64,000 nucleotides of DNA from Mayamaea pseudoterrestris (GCA_027923505.1 BROI01000026.1:310001-374000), one strand, 5' to 3'; positions 19,316-30,593 are shown, counted from the stretch's first letter. The notes: generated by a model from the letters alone, not told the origin. Made by a program: numbers and translations.

Positions 19316-20090
19316 ATGGCCGGATCAAAGCGAATGTCGGCGGACGAGAAGCGCAAGACAATCCTCGATATCTTTCACAAAACCAAGTCGGTGTACACAG
19401 AGAAGGAAATTATTACGCTCGCCACAAAATCCGGCGTCAACACAAACACGTAAGTAGAAATTTCCGACTCATGGAGATAATTGTCAAGTATGCGAATGCT
19501 GGGAGGTCTCATGTGGTCGATGTTTCATGAGCAACGCATAATACTCACTCAACAAACACTCAACAACATGACAATGCCTCCTTTACAGCGTCGCCGATCA
19601 GCTTCAGTCTCTCATTGATGATAGCTTCGTCGAAAAATCCAAGATTGGAGGGTCAAACTACTTTTGGTCGTTCCCTGCCAAGAAAGATGCAATGCTGCAG
19701 GTTGAACACTCGCAAAACCTTGAAGCCTTGGAGAAGGTCAAGGAAGCTGTTCTGGACGCAACGGCCAAGCTTGCCGACGCCAAGCGAGGACGCGAGGAAA
19801 GTGAAGATGGAGAGCGCGCCAAGAAGCTTGCCCGTTTGAAGGAAATTGCTGCTGAAAAGACGACATTGACGGCCGAACTTGACAAGCTCAAGGAGAATGA
19901 TCCGCAAGCCTTGGCCGACTTGCAACAGGAGCTCAAGCTTGTCACTGAAGCTGCGAATCGCTGGACGGACAATATCTTTAACGCACGTGACTACATGGTC
20001 AAGAAGCGCGGAATGGACCGTAAGGATGCGAACAAAATGCTCGGTATCACGGGCGACTTTGATTATCCGGAGGACAAGATTCCAAAGTAG
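19316..20090 (+). CDS. MND1: Meiotic nuclear division protein 1
   Basis: Exon 1 is 19316-19449, the intron 19450-19588 (gtaagt...ctttacag, 139 bp), and exon 2 19589-20090. 211 aa, near the family's usual 205. The winged-helix N-terminus reads MSADEKRKTILDIFHKTKSVYTEKEI; across the splice, VADQLQSLIDDSFVEKSKIG leads to GSNYFWSFPAKKD, a clear MND1 signature. Long coiled coils follow (about 80-160, rich in Glu/Lys/Ala/Leu), ending in GITGDFDYPEDKIPK. MND1 pairs with HOP2 to stimulate RAD51/DMC1 strand exchange in meiosis, so the species probably keeps a sexual cycle. Firm identification. Confidence 0.95.
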
Positions 20091-20502
20091 ATGGCGGCAC
20101 AGTGGATGCCAAATGCTTGCAACTTAGAAATCAGTCTTTACGATTGGCATTACCGGTGTAAAATTGGCGCGTCAAATACTTGACCGGTCGAGCGGCAAAT
20201 GTGATGTAGTACCGGCGCAAATCAACCCGTGGGCGAGCACCTTTACCGTCAGGACTACCGACTAGAAACGTTTACATATAATGACAACTGCATTGCTTGG
20301 AAATCTTTGTACTTAATATTATAGGCAAATGATTAGCTTGCAGTGTGGTTAGCTATCATACCGTTATCGGCCAAGGTGGATGATGGTCCTCCTGCATGTG
20401 TGACGTGTCAGATTCGACGGAATTGACTGTGAATCATCAGCCATCCGTGTCGGCACATCCTTTTGTCACAATGGCCATCGACATCAAACGAACCTCGGCA
20501 CA
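20091..20502. promoter_or_regulatory. Spacer upstream of the plastid sigma factor
   Basis: 412 bp. TACCGGTG at 20151-20158 and the palindrome GACCGGTC at 20182-20189 lie near the MND1 end, with TACCGGC further on. No gene or RNA seen. Confidence 0.45.
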
Positions 20503-22065
20503 ATGATACAGACTAATGATAACCCTTTAATGGATAGACCAAAGAGAAGCGTTGATAAAGGGGATCGTATTGGTGGATCTTATAAGCTTGCTCTTGCTCT
20601 CGTAGGGTCGGCGCTCCTAGTTTCGCCCGTTCAAGGCTTTTCGACACCTTCAGGATTGCGACAACGACAACGAGGGAGGAGACTAACAAAATGGCATGCT
20701 ACGGGAACCAGTGAATATTACAGCCGACAAGTTGCTTTGAAGAAGCGAGAAAAGGATGGGGAGAGATACTCTTCCGCAGCAACAGCAAGTTCCAAACGCG
20801 CAAAGAAACTTCCCCAAGAGTTCAGTCCATGGATGCAACAACTATTTGATCATGACTTGCTTACAAAGGAAGAAGAGCAGCGTCTTGGAATTGACATTCA
20901 GCGCGCTAAAACACTACGAGTCGCATTGGATGCGGCGGTTGCAAGGAAAAAGGAAGAGCAATTATTGCATGACCTGCGACTGGAACAAGCGAGATTGGAG
21001 CAGCTTGATGATGAATTAGAAGACGAGGACGAGGACGAACTGACTAGATTTTCCATTTACGGGGAGTCATCGTCGGAGTGGTTTGTCGACGAGATGCTAG
21101 CAGATACTGATGGTTGGTCGCCGGAGCACACTCGTGCACTCTCGGTTCAGCAAATATCATTAGACGAATTAGACTTGTTCACCGATGCAGAAATCATTTC
21201 ACAGCTCAATCTTACCGGAGGACGCAGTGAGTTGCAGCAAATTCTCCGCGATGGATTCGACGCTCGACAAACCATGCTTGCTGGCAACTTTCGTCTCGTC
21301 GTGAGCATCGCCAGAAGCTTTGCCACTCGCAACAAAGGTGTAGGAACGTGGGGTCGTCCGACCTTTGAGGAAGTCATACAGGAGGGGATATTGGGTCTTG
21401 CGACTGCCGTGGATCGATATCAACCCGGAATGGACTTCCGCTTTGCGACGTATGCGACGTGGTGGATCTCCAACTCGGTGCGCAACTGCTTCCAGCATCA
21501 TGCGGCGAATATTCGACTCCCTGCGACATACTATTCGACCAAGAGCAAGTATATGCAGGCTGTTAAGCGACACTTGGATATGGACGGCGAGCTGCCGGAG
21601 ATATATGTGCTGGCAAATGAAGTGGGGGTGTCCGTCGATCAGTTAGAACGTATTCTTCGAATGACACGACCCCTGGTTTCCATCGACGAGAGAGTCGGTT
21701 TTAGCCGAGACAATAACGCAAGAAATGATGAACTTTCGTGGGATCTCCTTGATGACTTTATCGATAAAGAGATAATGCTACCAGAAGACTGCGTTGACTT
21801 GAGCTTTTTGCGTCAAAATTTAGAGAATGCCATGGCCTCGGAGCTTGCACCGCACGAACGTGATGTCATACGACTGCGATTGGGGCTGGACGACGGTGTG
21901 AGACGGACAACTAGGCAGGTTGCGCAAATGTTTGCTCCTATGCTTTCTGTCGCTGATGTTCGGCAGGTGGAGCAGACGGCACTCAGGAAGTTGCGATCCA
22001 AGCATAGTTTATCAACATACAAGCTTGTGGGAGTTGACGAGAACGCGATAAGGATACGACGATAG
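20503..22065 (+). CDS. Plastid RNA polymerase sigma-70 factor
   Basis: 520 aa, one exon. Nuclear-encoded sigma factor directing the bacterial-type plastid RNA polymerase. A hydrophobic stretch (YKLALALVGSALLVSPVQGF) ends in a GF-STP cleavage motif, followed by a basic transit region (GLRQRQRGRRLTK), the diatom plastid leader. The ATG at 20503 or the in-frame one at 20530 could start it. Sigma region 2 (about 258-345) includes GNFRLVVSIARSFATRNKG, FEEVIQEGILGLATAVDRYQ and FRFATYATWWISNSVRNCFQ. Region 3 (about 365-400) has EVGVSVDQLERILRMTRPLVSIDE. Region 4 (about 447-515) has LAPHERDVIRLRLGL and a helix-turn-helix ending VRQVEQTALRKLRSKH. Between the leader and region 2 is an acidic, charged stretch with no domain I recognise. 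Which sigma paralogue it is cannot be told. Confidence 0.92.
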   Translation: MIQTNDNPLMDRPKRSVDKGDRIGGSYKLALALVGSALLVSPVQGFSTPSGLRQRQRGRRLTKWHATGTSEYYSRQVALKKREKDGERYSSAATASSKRAKKLPQEFSPWMQQLFDHDLLTKEEEQRLGIDIQRAKTLRVALDAAVARKKEEQLLHDLRLEQARLEQLDDELEDEDEDELTRFSIYGESSSEWFVDEMLADTDGWSPEHTRALSVQQISLDELDLFTDAEIISQLNLTGGRSELQQILRDGFDARQTMLAGNFRLVVSIARSFATRNKGVGTWGRPTFEEVIQEGILGLATAVDRYQPGMDFRFATYATWWISNSVRNCFQHHAANIRLPATYYSTKSKYMQAVKRHLDMDGELPEIYVLANEVGVSVDQLERILRMTRPLVSIDERVGFSRDNNARNDELSWDLLDDFIDKEIMLPEDCVDLSFLRQNLENAMASELAPHERDVIRLRLGLDDGVRRTTRQVAQMFAPMLSVADVRQVEQTALRKLRSKHSLSTYKLVGVDENAIRIRR

Positions 22066-22122
22066 CTAAAGCTTATAAGTAGCTTTTACAGTTTCACATT
22101 GCATTTTAAACCTTTAGGTGAT

Positions 22123-25100
22123 CTATGCCGTGACACCGTCTTCGAGATCCGGCGCAATTTCCTGACTCTCCATGCCCCATTCTGTGTCACTAATTTTGCG
22201 CATCGCACTTAAAATTGCTTCGCTACTCTCTATGCGCTCTTGCTCGCAAACCAAAGACAGTAAGCTGACCATGAATTGTGTACTTTCGTTGCAATTTGGC
22301 TCGGACTGTTCGTCAAGTTTATTAACGAGATACTTTGCAAGCTCGACGCAGGCTTGCCGACAGGATAAGATCGCAACAACGGCTGTTTTAATGCTTCCTG
22401 TTTTGAAAGAGCAGAGCTCATTAACAGATACATGTCGCTGCTGGGAGCCATTCATATCACGGCGCGAAACTACCTCGAGAGCCGCCTCGACAACAACTTC
22501 CACCGTTGATGCTGTTGTCGAGGCCCTCCGCGGCGACAATAACATACACACTAACTCATGCAGGGAATGATCGGACTCTGACAGATTGTCATCGCTACAT
22601 TCAAGCAATAGACTCTTCAAGAGCATGTTGTTCTGTGCAGTGTTCGTTAGTTGTACGGCCAATCGACTGAACGCGGGAAGCAATGCCGTCTGTGCTTCAA
22701 TTCCGCCTCGTTCAATGCAAAATATCTTGGTCCAACAAACAGCTGCTTCAGTAATTTCTACTCCCCCGGCACATCCGACAGCTAACCATTCAGAGAATAT
22801 GATGCAGGATGCTTGTAGCATCGAAACTGCAAAGGCCCGTGCTACAGCAACGGCAGATTCTTTGTCACGAGTGCTGGCCAATGACGTGCTCGCTGACGAA
22901 TCCGCGCCTTCCTTGCTTGGAGTCATGTTTCGGTTGGTGCGTCGTCTTGGCGGGCCAGTTGCAATCGGTGACATCGGAGAGCTTGGCGGTTTGGCAGAAG
23001 AAAGAGTGTTGAAACCAATATCATCCGTTGAGAGCGAAAATGCTGGGACCACTCGTTTTGTTGTCCAATCTAACAGTTGATGTGCATCATCGTTGAAGCT
23101 TTTACCACCGCCGTATAATGCTTCCTTGTGTAGAGCAAACCGCCCAAACATTTCACAAGCCAGCAAAATGATTTTCAGCTCCGCCTCGTTTATTGTGCCC
23201 GACTAAGGACGAGAAAAAATTTGTGAGCCATCACTTTGGTTGAACGCCAAGCAACTTGAGCTAGACAAACGTACAGTTGTTCCCGTTAGTACAAGTTCAG
23301 CATATCTGATGGCTCGTTGTAAGGCCCTCTGAATTGCGGCTGAAGCTACGACGCTTTCTAGAAGCGACTTTCGCGCCGTGATGCTACTCGGATTCGATCC
23401 CCTAAATATATCTCCAAGCACAGAGAGCGCAAGTAGGGGAGGGAGTTCCGGGAAAAGACTAGACTTGCCTGCATTCTTATTGGTCCTTTCACCTGCTCGG
23501 CGTTTCCGTGAGTGCATGGGAGATGTCTCGTAATGTAGACAATGATCTTGCTCGAACTCCGATTCAATAGAAGCGGCAAGCGATATCCCAACTTGCTCGG
23601 TCATATTCCACAAACACAATAAAGCAATAGAAGCCGTAGCTTGCTGCGATGTCCATTTTGATGCGTTGACCGTGGAAAATGTTTTGAGTTTCTTCGCGAT
23701 ATGTGACACCAGACCACGAATAGCTTTCTGTGGCAAGCGCCCTGCAATGCGAAGAATTGCCGCACACACTCGGTGACAATCTTCTTGCGTTTGCAAAGCT
23801 TCGCTTTCACTTTGCACAACTGTGACGTGAGCTTTTTTCTCAAAATGGGCGAGGATCACCATGAGCGGATCGCCAGAAAACTTCTCAACGAGAAGGTCGT
23901 GGAGGACCTCATTGTCTTTTTGGCTCAGTGCTTTCTCAATCGATTGCCATAAAGTGTCAATTGTTTCAGTCAACGAAGCCATAAGTTGCGTATCTACTGC
24001 GGATGGGAGGGGCACGTCTTTGCGCTTCCCGCCGCTAACACTGTCATCCTCTTGTCCATCTCTGTGACCAGGTTGCTCGTCAAACTGATGCGCTGTTTTA
24101 AACCGACGACGCTTTTGGTCCTTGGGACCATCGCTATCGCCTGTTTTGGCCTTTAACTCAGTCCAGACTCCATGGTTGAGAAGCTTAAATAGTTTGCATA
24201 TAAAGCCGACAACTGAATTGGTCGTCATGTGCTGTGCAATATTGCTGAAAAATACTCGTGCTGCCGATGGATGAGTCGACAAGAAGCATATAATCGTTTC
24301 GCTTTGCGTCGTTCCAGAGGCATCGACCCCTTGGGGGAGAAAAGTATCCGCCATAAGACCGGCCAAAGCAATCGCTACCGGACCGTGCGAATTGTGTTGT
24401 CCCTCCTGCTTCAGCTGGCCCACAAGATTTGCTTCCGGCACAACATGATAATAGCTGATCCCCGGAATTTCCGTTTTTATGAGATTAAGCATCTTGACAA
24501 CTGCCAGGCGAACCTTTTCAACCTTGTCGTGAATGAGATTGCCAACATGAGGAAGTATTGGCCGAAGTACCCCGATAGTCCGTGGGAATCGGAGCAGCTC
24601 ACTGACTGTTTGGACGGCACGGGCGCGCACTTCATACGAACTTGCATCCGACACATGGTTAGTAACTACATCTGCATGATAACAAATTGGTAAGGAAATG
24701 GTTTTGAATTCCGATACAGAAGGGCGTCAACTTGCATGCACTTACAGTTCAAAATACTGTGCATTGTTTCCGTTGGCAAAACGGTCCAATAAACTCCCAG
24801 CACGGCCGCCGACGCTTCCGACGCTGCCATGCGTACACTCGGATGCGAATCTTGCAGCAACAATAGCAAGGCCTTGCAGGCATCCCGAATACTTTGCTCG
24901 GTGCGGCAGTGAGAGCCATCCTGCAAGGGAAAGACTTGGGCCAGCACTTTGGTTCCGTGCAAGCGTACTTGGGAGTTGCGTTCTTCCAGAGATCGCCAGA
25001 GAAGAGGTCCGTAGAGACGATGGAGCAAGTCTTCGACGGCTACGCTCTTCTTTTGCTGTTGATGAAAGGGTATCATAAAGGACAAAAGGTTTGCATGAAG

Positions 25101-26093
25101 TGTAGGGTTCTTCGCGTGCAGCATGCAAAGTATGTACTGTCCAATCAAGTCTTGAATCTCTTCTCGTGCGCATTCGTCGTCATCGGCCAAACCCTTCCAT
25201 GCTAGCAAGTACACTTCTCCGTAAACCTTGACGATAATCGACTTTTGTTGCCGAATCTGCGATCGAATGGCCAAGTGCATGTGCTTTCGCAGATCAGCGT
25301 CGCATTGCAACATGTAAGCCAGCAACTTGATTCCCTCTGTTGTCTTCAAGCAAAGAGGAGACTTGGCCAATGACTGCAGCAATCTACAAAGCTCTCCGCA
25401 GGAATTATCTGCAAAGTCGACCACTTGAAGTGCCTCTCGCATGGCATACAAGCGCTTGACGTCCTTGGCGACGATTGCTTCCTGCGCATGACCAGCGGCT
25501 AGAGCGGCTAGATGAGGGAGGGCCTGCAGTATCAAATGATCGCGATTTGGAACGCCTGCTAGCCAGAGCACTTCGCACATGGAAACAATAGTAGCTTGTG
25601 TTTCCTCGCAGAAATTGAGTTCAAAAATCGCGTCATGAAGGTTGCGAGCGACGGCAAACGTTTCGTCGATCAAATTTAACTTGCTGCTAGTTCTGGAAGC
25701 TAGTAGCCCCGATACGTAGGCTTTGATTGACATGGCGGCATAGTGCAGTGTGTTTGGAGTGTCTGGATTCGTTACAAATGTTTCGCTTTCGAGTAACGCA
25801 TCGACAATGAGGTGCAATCCAGCAAAAAACCGTCGAGCCGATGCCTTATTGAACGACTGAATAGTTTTATATAAAAGTTGCCGCTGTGCGCGAATAGTAC
25901 CAGAACGTATCAAGGTACATGAGGGCTTGCTGACAAAAAGGTTGATGAATGGTCGAGGCGAATGCAAGTCTTCATCAGCATCGTTCGCGGTTGTGCCTTC
26001 GACGGCTTCAAGAAGAGCCTTGCGTGCGAGCGATGCGTCACGTGAGGATTCTTCCTCGACTGCAGTTTCTGCTGTATCAATTTGCTTCTTCAT
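22123..26093 (-). CDS. NCAPG2: Condensin-2 complex subunit G2
   Basis: Three exons on the minus strand: 26093-24746, 24671-23275, 23202-22123. Introns are 24745-24672 (74 bp) and 23274-23203 (72 bp). 1274 aa. It is a HEAT-repeat subunit of condensin II, which compacts chromosomes in the nucleus. Family signatures: LLHRLYGPLLWRSLEERNSQ followed by VRLHGTKVLAQVFPLQD, then LLLLLQDSHPSVRMAASEA, then across the first splice HSILNYVVTNHVSDASS, and LIHDKVEKVRLAVVKMLNLIK. The second splice reads LTGTT-SGTINEAELKIILL. The C-terminus is more diverged, with an SPMSPIATGPPRRRTNR stretch that could carry mitotic phosphorylation. I chose the ATG at 26093 because the frame upstream has no other ATG and the TACCGGTA palindrome lies 130 bp before it; a 5' exon cannot be excluded. 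Stops of this gene and the sigma factor are only 57 bp apart. Confidence 0.85.
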
Positions 26094-26336
26094 TGCTTTC
26101 GAGTCAATAAAATGCCGCTCGTCGAAAGGATGTGGCCATGATGTATGCCATGGTTGACGTGAATCGGTCTCTGTCAATCCGTTGGAAACCGGCCTGGCGT
26201 GCAGTCGGGTCACGAATGTGAGTACCGGTAGGCCTTTCCGGTAATGGAGATCGCGATCCTGCTTGGCAACTTCAACCACGAGATGAACAACTTCATGCTT
26301 TGACAACCAATGTTGCGTTACTCCGGCATGGTCACC
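26094..26336. promoter_or_regulatory. Bidirectional promoter with TACCGGTA
   Basis: 243 bp between the condensin gene (-) and the lumen-type gene (+). The palindrome TACCGGTA at 26223-26230 lies near the middle, followed by TTCCGGTAA at 26236-26244. Confidence 0.5.
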
Positions 26337-26924
26337 ATGAGATCTCTAATTGCAACTGCATGCTGCTGTTTTTCAGTAACATCAGCTCTGATTCCAAACG
26401 TACCTGAATTAACGCAGCGAACAAGCCAGCAAATAGCATCACGGCGCGCATTTGTGTCGGCATCCATTCTTGGCATCTCCCTGGCCCCGAGCGTGACATC
26501 AACGCCTTCGTCAGCTACAGCAGCCACATCCGATGCTTCCATACCCATGCTCACCACCGACGAGTTCATGTTGGTACTTCGTGACTCGTCTAGATCAATT
26601 GCTCAGGTTGAAATATTTAACGGCGCTCGCGTTGTTGTGCGCTTACTTGACGGTACCGCCTTTGGAATAAACGACGTTGTGGAAAGCAGCACGGATCCAC
26701 GATCGGTGCTCAAGATTGCTGCACTATGTCGCGAATACAAAGTGCCCTGCAAGTTTGTTGATATTCAAGCAGCATTGCTCAATACTTCCACCACCAAGCG
26801 AAAGAATTATGCCAACAGTCGAGTACAGGAAGCAAATGTGCGAGAAAAGGAACGACTAGAGCGTATGCAAAAGGATGAAGATGAGAGATTACTAGAATTA
26901 CAGCAGATGCAGAAGAATTATTAG
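26337..26924 (+). CDS. Plastid (thylakoid-lumen type) protein with FtsH N-domain-like fold
   Basis: 195 aa from the ATG at 26337; in-frame ATGs at 26310 and 26328 would only lengthen the leader. The first 20 residues (MRSLIATACCCFSVTSALIP) form a signal peptide. A second leader then reads SRRAFVSASILGISLAPSVT with a following SSATAATS, resembling a twin-Arg thylakoid transfer signal. The mature part has EFMLVLRDSSRSIAQVEIFN, ARVVVRLLDGTAFGINDV and IAALCREYKVPCKFVDIQ, which resembles the small N-terminal lumenal domain of FtsH proteases (EFLxxL...VxxV...DG), with no ATPase or protease part. The tail is a charged helix (EANVREKERLERMQKDEDER). A stand-alone FtsH-type domain is my inference; the protein is otherwise unknown. 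Confidence 0.6.
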   Translation: MRSLIATACCCFSVTSALIPNVPELTQRTSQQIASRRAFVSASILGISLAPSVTSTPSSATAATSDASIPMLTTDEFMLVLRDSSRSIAQVEIFNGARVVVRLLDGTAFGINDVVESSTDPRSVLKIAALCREYKVPCKFVDIQAALLNTSTTKRKNYANSRVQEANVREKERLERMQKDEDERLLELQQMQKNY

Positions 26925-27497
26925 GACAACCGGACATGATACAGCATGGCAAGGACATAATGTTCATTCGACAGGACAAAAGACGCAAGCCATTGACTTT
27001 GGCAACTAACTTATGCAGATCAGCCTTTGCTTGGACTTGTTCGGTTCAAAAGTTATGTAATTAGCACCGGTGACTACCTGATTTATTTAGTAATGTTAAG
27101 CCTTCGTCCCAGCGTGCAAGTTCCTGCTTTTCATCTCCGGTACTACCCTTAACCTGCAAATGCTCTCGCGCTTGCCTGTAGTGATCCAGTCGATATGATT
27201 ATATCGTAATTTGGCAATAGATTATTAATTAGTCCGGTAGTTTGATCAGTATGATAAGGAAATGTGAGCGTGACTGACGTCGCACCGTGATACGTTGTTT
27301 TCGATGCAATCCTGTCGCTGCGCAGGTCAATTGCCATTCGTGCGCATGATAAGGTTTGCCTGCATGCCCAACGACACCGAGTCTTATAGAGTCGACAAAA
27401 GCATTGACTGGAAAGCTCACAACACACCAAGGTTCCGTTAACAACATCAGGGAACGAAGAAAGCGATTTGTAGCTGTAATAGCCAAGTATCAGGAAC
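26925..27497. other. Intergenic spacer upstream of the CRAL-TRIO gene
   Basis: 573 bp with CACCGGTG at 27065-27072 and CTCCGGTAC near 27135. The minus-strand open frame 27149-27574 shows no domain and overlaps the next gene's leader. No RNA gene seen. Confidence 0.5.
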
Positions 27498-28747
27498 ATG
27501 ATAACATTCTTTCCTTGCGCAATCGCCTTGTTGCTCGTGTGGGTGGTCAGCGCAGTCGTCGAGTCGGTACACATACGACCGATAATTCAAGATGCGCTTC
27601 CAGTGGAATGGGCTTTTGAGCGCAATTATGCTTATATATTGAGAGCGAGAGGTGGAAGTAATTTGACATTTGATGCGAGCGTTGCGACGATTGATGCATC
27701 ATCCGAAACGAATACGAATTCTGCGGAGCAAACAACGATAGCGACGAATGAAGCCAGTAGCCCGATCTCGAAAGGAGACATAGTGCGATCCGACAAGTCC
27801 AAAGGGATTTTTTCACTTTACCAAGTCGGTGACGGATCAGAAGACGATCCTGATGGCATTTTGGATCGATATTTACGCATGCAGCTTGGTCATCGCGACG
27901 ATGCCATGCAAGCCATCCAAGCAACTCTAGCTTGGCGAAAGGAACACGACATCGATCACTTGCTTCTCCGTCCGCAGCCAAAGTTTGATGTTTGCAAGGC
28001 TGTCTTTCCTCATTGCTTTATCGGACGCGACAAGTTCAACCACGTTATCCTTTTGCAGCGGCCAGCTTTGATTGATATACCAAAAGCCAAGGCCAACTCA
28101 TTGACGAATGACGAACTGCTCATGCATTATGTCTTCGTGAATGAGTACTTGTGGCAGATTGTCGAGTCGGAGCAAGCGTTGGGCACCATGACGAGTGTAC
28201 TTGATTTGCGTGGATTAAACTTTGGTGTGCTAAAAAAGACTGACTTGATTGGCTTTTGCAAAACATTTATATCAACCATGGATGCTCACTATCCCCAGCG
28301 CGCCTACAAGACTCTCATTATCAATGCTCCGAAATGGTTCAACGCCTTGTACAAGCTTTTTAGTCCGCTGCTACGAGAATCGACCAAGGCAAAGATTCAA
28401 ATATATCCACGTGGCAAGAAACAAGACGCTGCTTTGATGGAGCTTTTAGACAATGCCAAAGATGTGTTCCCTTCGAGTGTTTGGAGCAGTCACAAGGAAT
28501 CAAAAAAGAGGAAGCGCCACAAGCGTGGAGACGATGGCGATGACGAAGAAGTGGACGCGTCTTCTGACAACGCTTGGAAGTGTGATTCGGGAATGGAGAA
28601 AGATCTTCGAGCATATGTACGTATAGTAGACATCCGCGTCGTATATTTGTATAAGTCGTTCTCGGTGGTCTCACTGGTGTGCTTTCTTTTCGTCAGGTCC
28701 TCTCTCGTCTCGAAGTTGCCGGGGAGAAAATGGGGGATGTCAAGTAG
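27498..28747 (+). CDS. Sec14/CRAL-TRIO lipid-transfer domain protein with signal peptide
   Basis: Exon 1 is 27498-28616, the intron 28617-28696 (gtacgt...ttcgtcag, 80 bp), and exon 2 28697-28747 (17 codons including stop, VLSRLEVAGEKMGDVK). 389 aa. Read without splicing, the frame would end at about the same place with a nonsense tail. The CRAL-TRIO N-helix region (about 115-155) reads DRYLRMQLGHRDDAMQAIQ and TLAWRKEHDID. The lipid-binding domain (about 165-320) has GRDKFNHVILLQRPALID, VLDLRGLNFGVLKKTDLIG, FISTMDAHYPQRAYKTLIIN and IYPRGKKQDAALMELLD. Sec14-like proteins move or present phosphoinositides or other lipids. The N-terminus (MITFFPCAIALLLVWVVSAV) is a signal peptide or anchor, unusual for this mostly cytosolic family. 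A Lys/Arg block (KESKKRKRHKR) and an acidic stretch follow the domain. Confidence 0.88.
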
Positions 28748-29456
28748 TTAGCAAGGTAGCGGTCATGACATATTACATGTACTACCGGTGCGCGATCGGA
28801 GTTTGGAACTCGTCTGTCGTATACGAGTTGTGGTCTTTGACGATGGTATACCTGCAACAAACTGATGAACTTTTGCTTTGATTTGCGAAAGCACCACTTC
28901 AGAACAAACTGTTGATGCGAGTATTGCGAAAGCGAGAAAAAAGTAGTCCATCAATCAATCGCAATTGCGTATTACTATGACAAACAACTACATCATACAC
29001 ATGCACCTACCGGTAGAGTAGACCAGTATACTTGCTTGTGAGCTGTCCTGCATCTGAAGTGTGCGTGCCCCATAACTTGGTGAGTAATGCCAAGGCTACG
29101 CAGTTCGTGCAAGGTTTTGGTGTCCCATTAGAAGCACTGATAGAAGCTAGTGAACAAGCTAAGTGCACTTCCAGCATCATAATATGCAACAAGACAAGGG
29201 AGCAACAGTATGCTAGTACCAAAGTACAATGATATTATCCACGTATAGAATGACTGGAATCGCAAAGTGACTGGCATTCATCGACTCCATTGGCTCACGG
29301 CGCGCCATGCGTGACGGTGACGTCGCTCGCGCCTCCCTCCAATGAAGAACTTCGGTTTCTCAAAGGTGCGCCATCACCGATCACCTTGCTTCAAGAAACT
29401 GATATAGAATCGAATCGCTTAGCTGCGTATCCTTGGCGAGTAGCTCTTCTTGAAGT
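28748..29456. promoter_or_regulatory. Spacer with two ACCGGT sites upstream of the unknown 378-aa gene
   Basis: 709 bp. CTACCGGTGC at 28782-28791 and the perfect CTACCGGTAG at 29007-29016. Open frames on either strand here (71 aa or less) show no domain. No RNA gene seen. Confidence 0.45.
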
Positions 29457-30593
29457 ATGTTGCTTTTGACGGCCATTGATGAGTCAATAACTAAGCAGTT
29501 CCTTGGGGTGGGAAGCAAGGGTTTTGTCAAAGCGTCGAAGTCCTTCATGAAACCGAACTATGCGACACCCCCATCAAGTCCTGTGTCGGTTCTTCCTAGC
29601 TGCGTCCCAGGATACTCGCAAATGGAGCAAAAGCGAAGTGGGGTGACATGGAGCGACGAATTCGGAGAATCTCTGGTAGAATTGCGGACCATCCCTCGTC
29701 GAGAAAGGAGCCGATCGTCTGACGCCAAGAAACTTATCATTCTCTTGCTTTCGCCATCGCATCGCAAATACGAGTTCATTTGCTGCGAGTACCAGGTATC
29801 AAATTCCAAGGATGTCAATGACAATGCGAAAATTACAGTCAAGGACGTGTTGGAGCAACTGCCTGCCATGGCATCGCATGACCTCCTACGGCGACAAAGA
29901 TACATTGCTCTATGTAGACGTGACAATACGGAACTTATTAACGCTTTGTCTATGCAAAGTTACGGTTTGAACAGCTTTGAAATGCTATGGGCGGTTCCAA
30001 AGCATCACAAGTCGAAACAGCTTGCGCCTATGGTTTTACGCGTCTTATCCAACAAGGGATTGTTGAAGGCGCTGCGATACTCGCCTGCTCATTGGGAGGT
30101 GCACAAACTGAGAGTGCCACCTGCAAAGAAACAAGCGTCTGACATATTTGATATGTTGAATATCAAGCGCATTCCGAACGATGGTGACGGTGGCATGACT
30201 TGTCCAACGTCAGACAACAACGACGACGACGACGACGACGACGACAATATCAACAACAGCAAAAACAGCGGCATAGACGAAGGGTGGACAAAGGAAACAT
30301 ATCTACTGCGCGCTTCGCCGTCGCCGAAGCCAGAAAGCTTCTGCGTGTTGCCATCATTCATGTCTTTTTTGCACCGAAAGACATTTTCAGTAACTGGGCA
30401 CACGTTGTTTTGGAAAAGCTGGGTGGCAAAGACGCGCACCAACATGTCATGGGAACGCGAAAACCTATTGGTGACACTCTTTACTAAGACGGAATTCTTG
30501 CAGCGCAAGAGTCTACTTGATCGCAAGAGTAAATCGCAACGAGAATCTGGTCGACACTCGGATAAGTTTCTCGAGGAACGGTTTTTCATTTGA
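29457..30593 (+). CDS. Unknown 378-aa protein with acidic Asp run
   Basis: I do not recognise a family. One exon, ATG at 29457. The N-terminal 60 residues are rich in Ser/Pro/Lys. A likely folded region follows at about 65-230: VTWSDEFGESLVELRTIPRR, KKLIILLLSPSHRKYEFICC (looks like a beta strand and turn), TVKDVLEQLPAMASHDLLRR, QRYIALCRRDNTELINALSM and NSFEMLWAVPKHHKS. These blocks look conserved in composition rather than random, so it is probably a real gene. Near residues 250-265 lies a pure Asp run encoded by repeated GAC, then Asn/Ser-rich sequence. The C-terminus is basic (QRKSLLDRKSKSQRESGR). No signal peptide or membrane segment is clear. An intron near the low-complexity region could alter the C-terminal half; the part after the Asp run is the least certain. 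Confidence 0.6.
   Translation: MLLLTAIDESITKQFLGVGSKGFVKASKSFMKPNYATPPSSPVSVLPSCVPGYSQMEQKRSGVTWSDEFGESLVELRTIPRRERSRSSDAKKLIILLLSPSHRKYEFICCEYQVSNSKDVNDNAKITVKDVLEQLPAMASHDLLRRQRYIALCRRDNTELINALSMQSYGLNSFEMLWAVPKHHKSKQLAPMVLRVLSNKGLLKALRYSPAHWEVHKLRVPPAKKQASDIFDMLNIKRIPNDGDGGMTCPTSDNNDDDDDDDDNINNSKNSGIDEGWTKETYLLRASPSPKPESFCVLPSFMSFLHRKTFSVTGHTLFWKSWVAKTRTNMSWERENLLVTLFTKTEFLQRKSLLDRKSKSQRESGRHSDKFLEERFFI

Noticed and set aside
26094-26306. Upstream extension of the condensin G2 frame to a TTG at 26306
   Set aside because: No ATG in this stretch; the ACCGGT palindrome and the divergent gene argue it is promoter. An unseen 5' exon remains possible.
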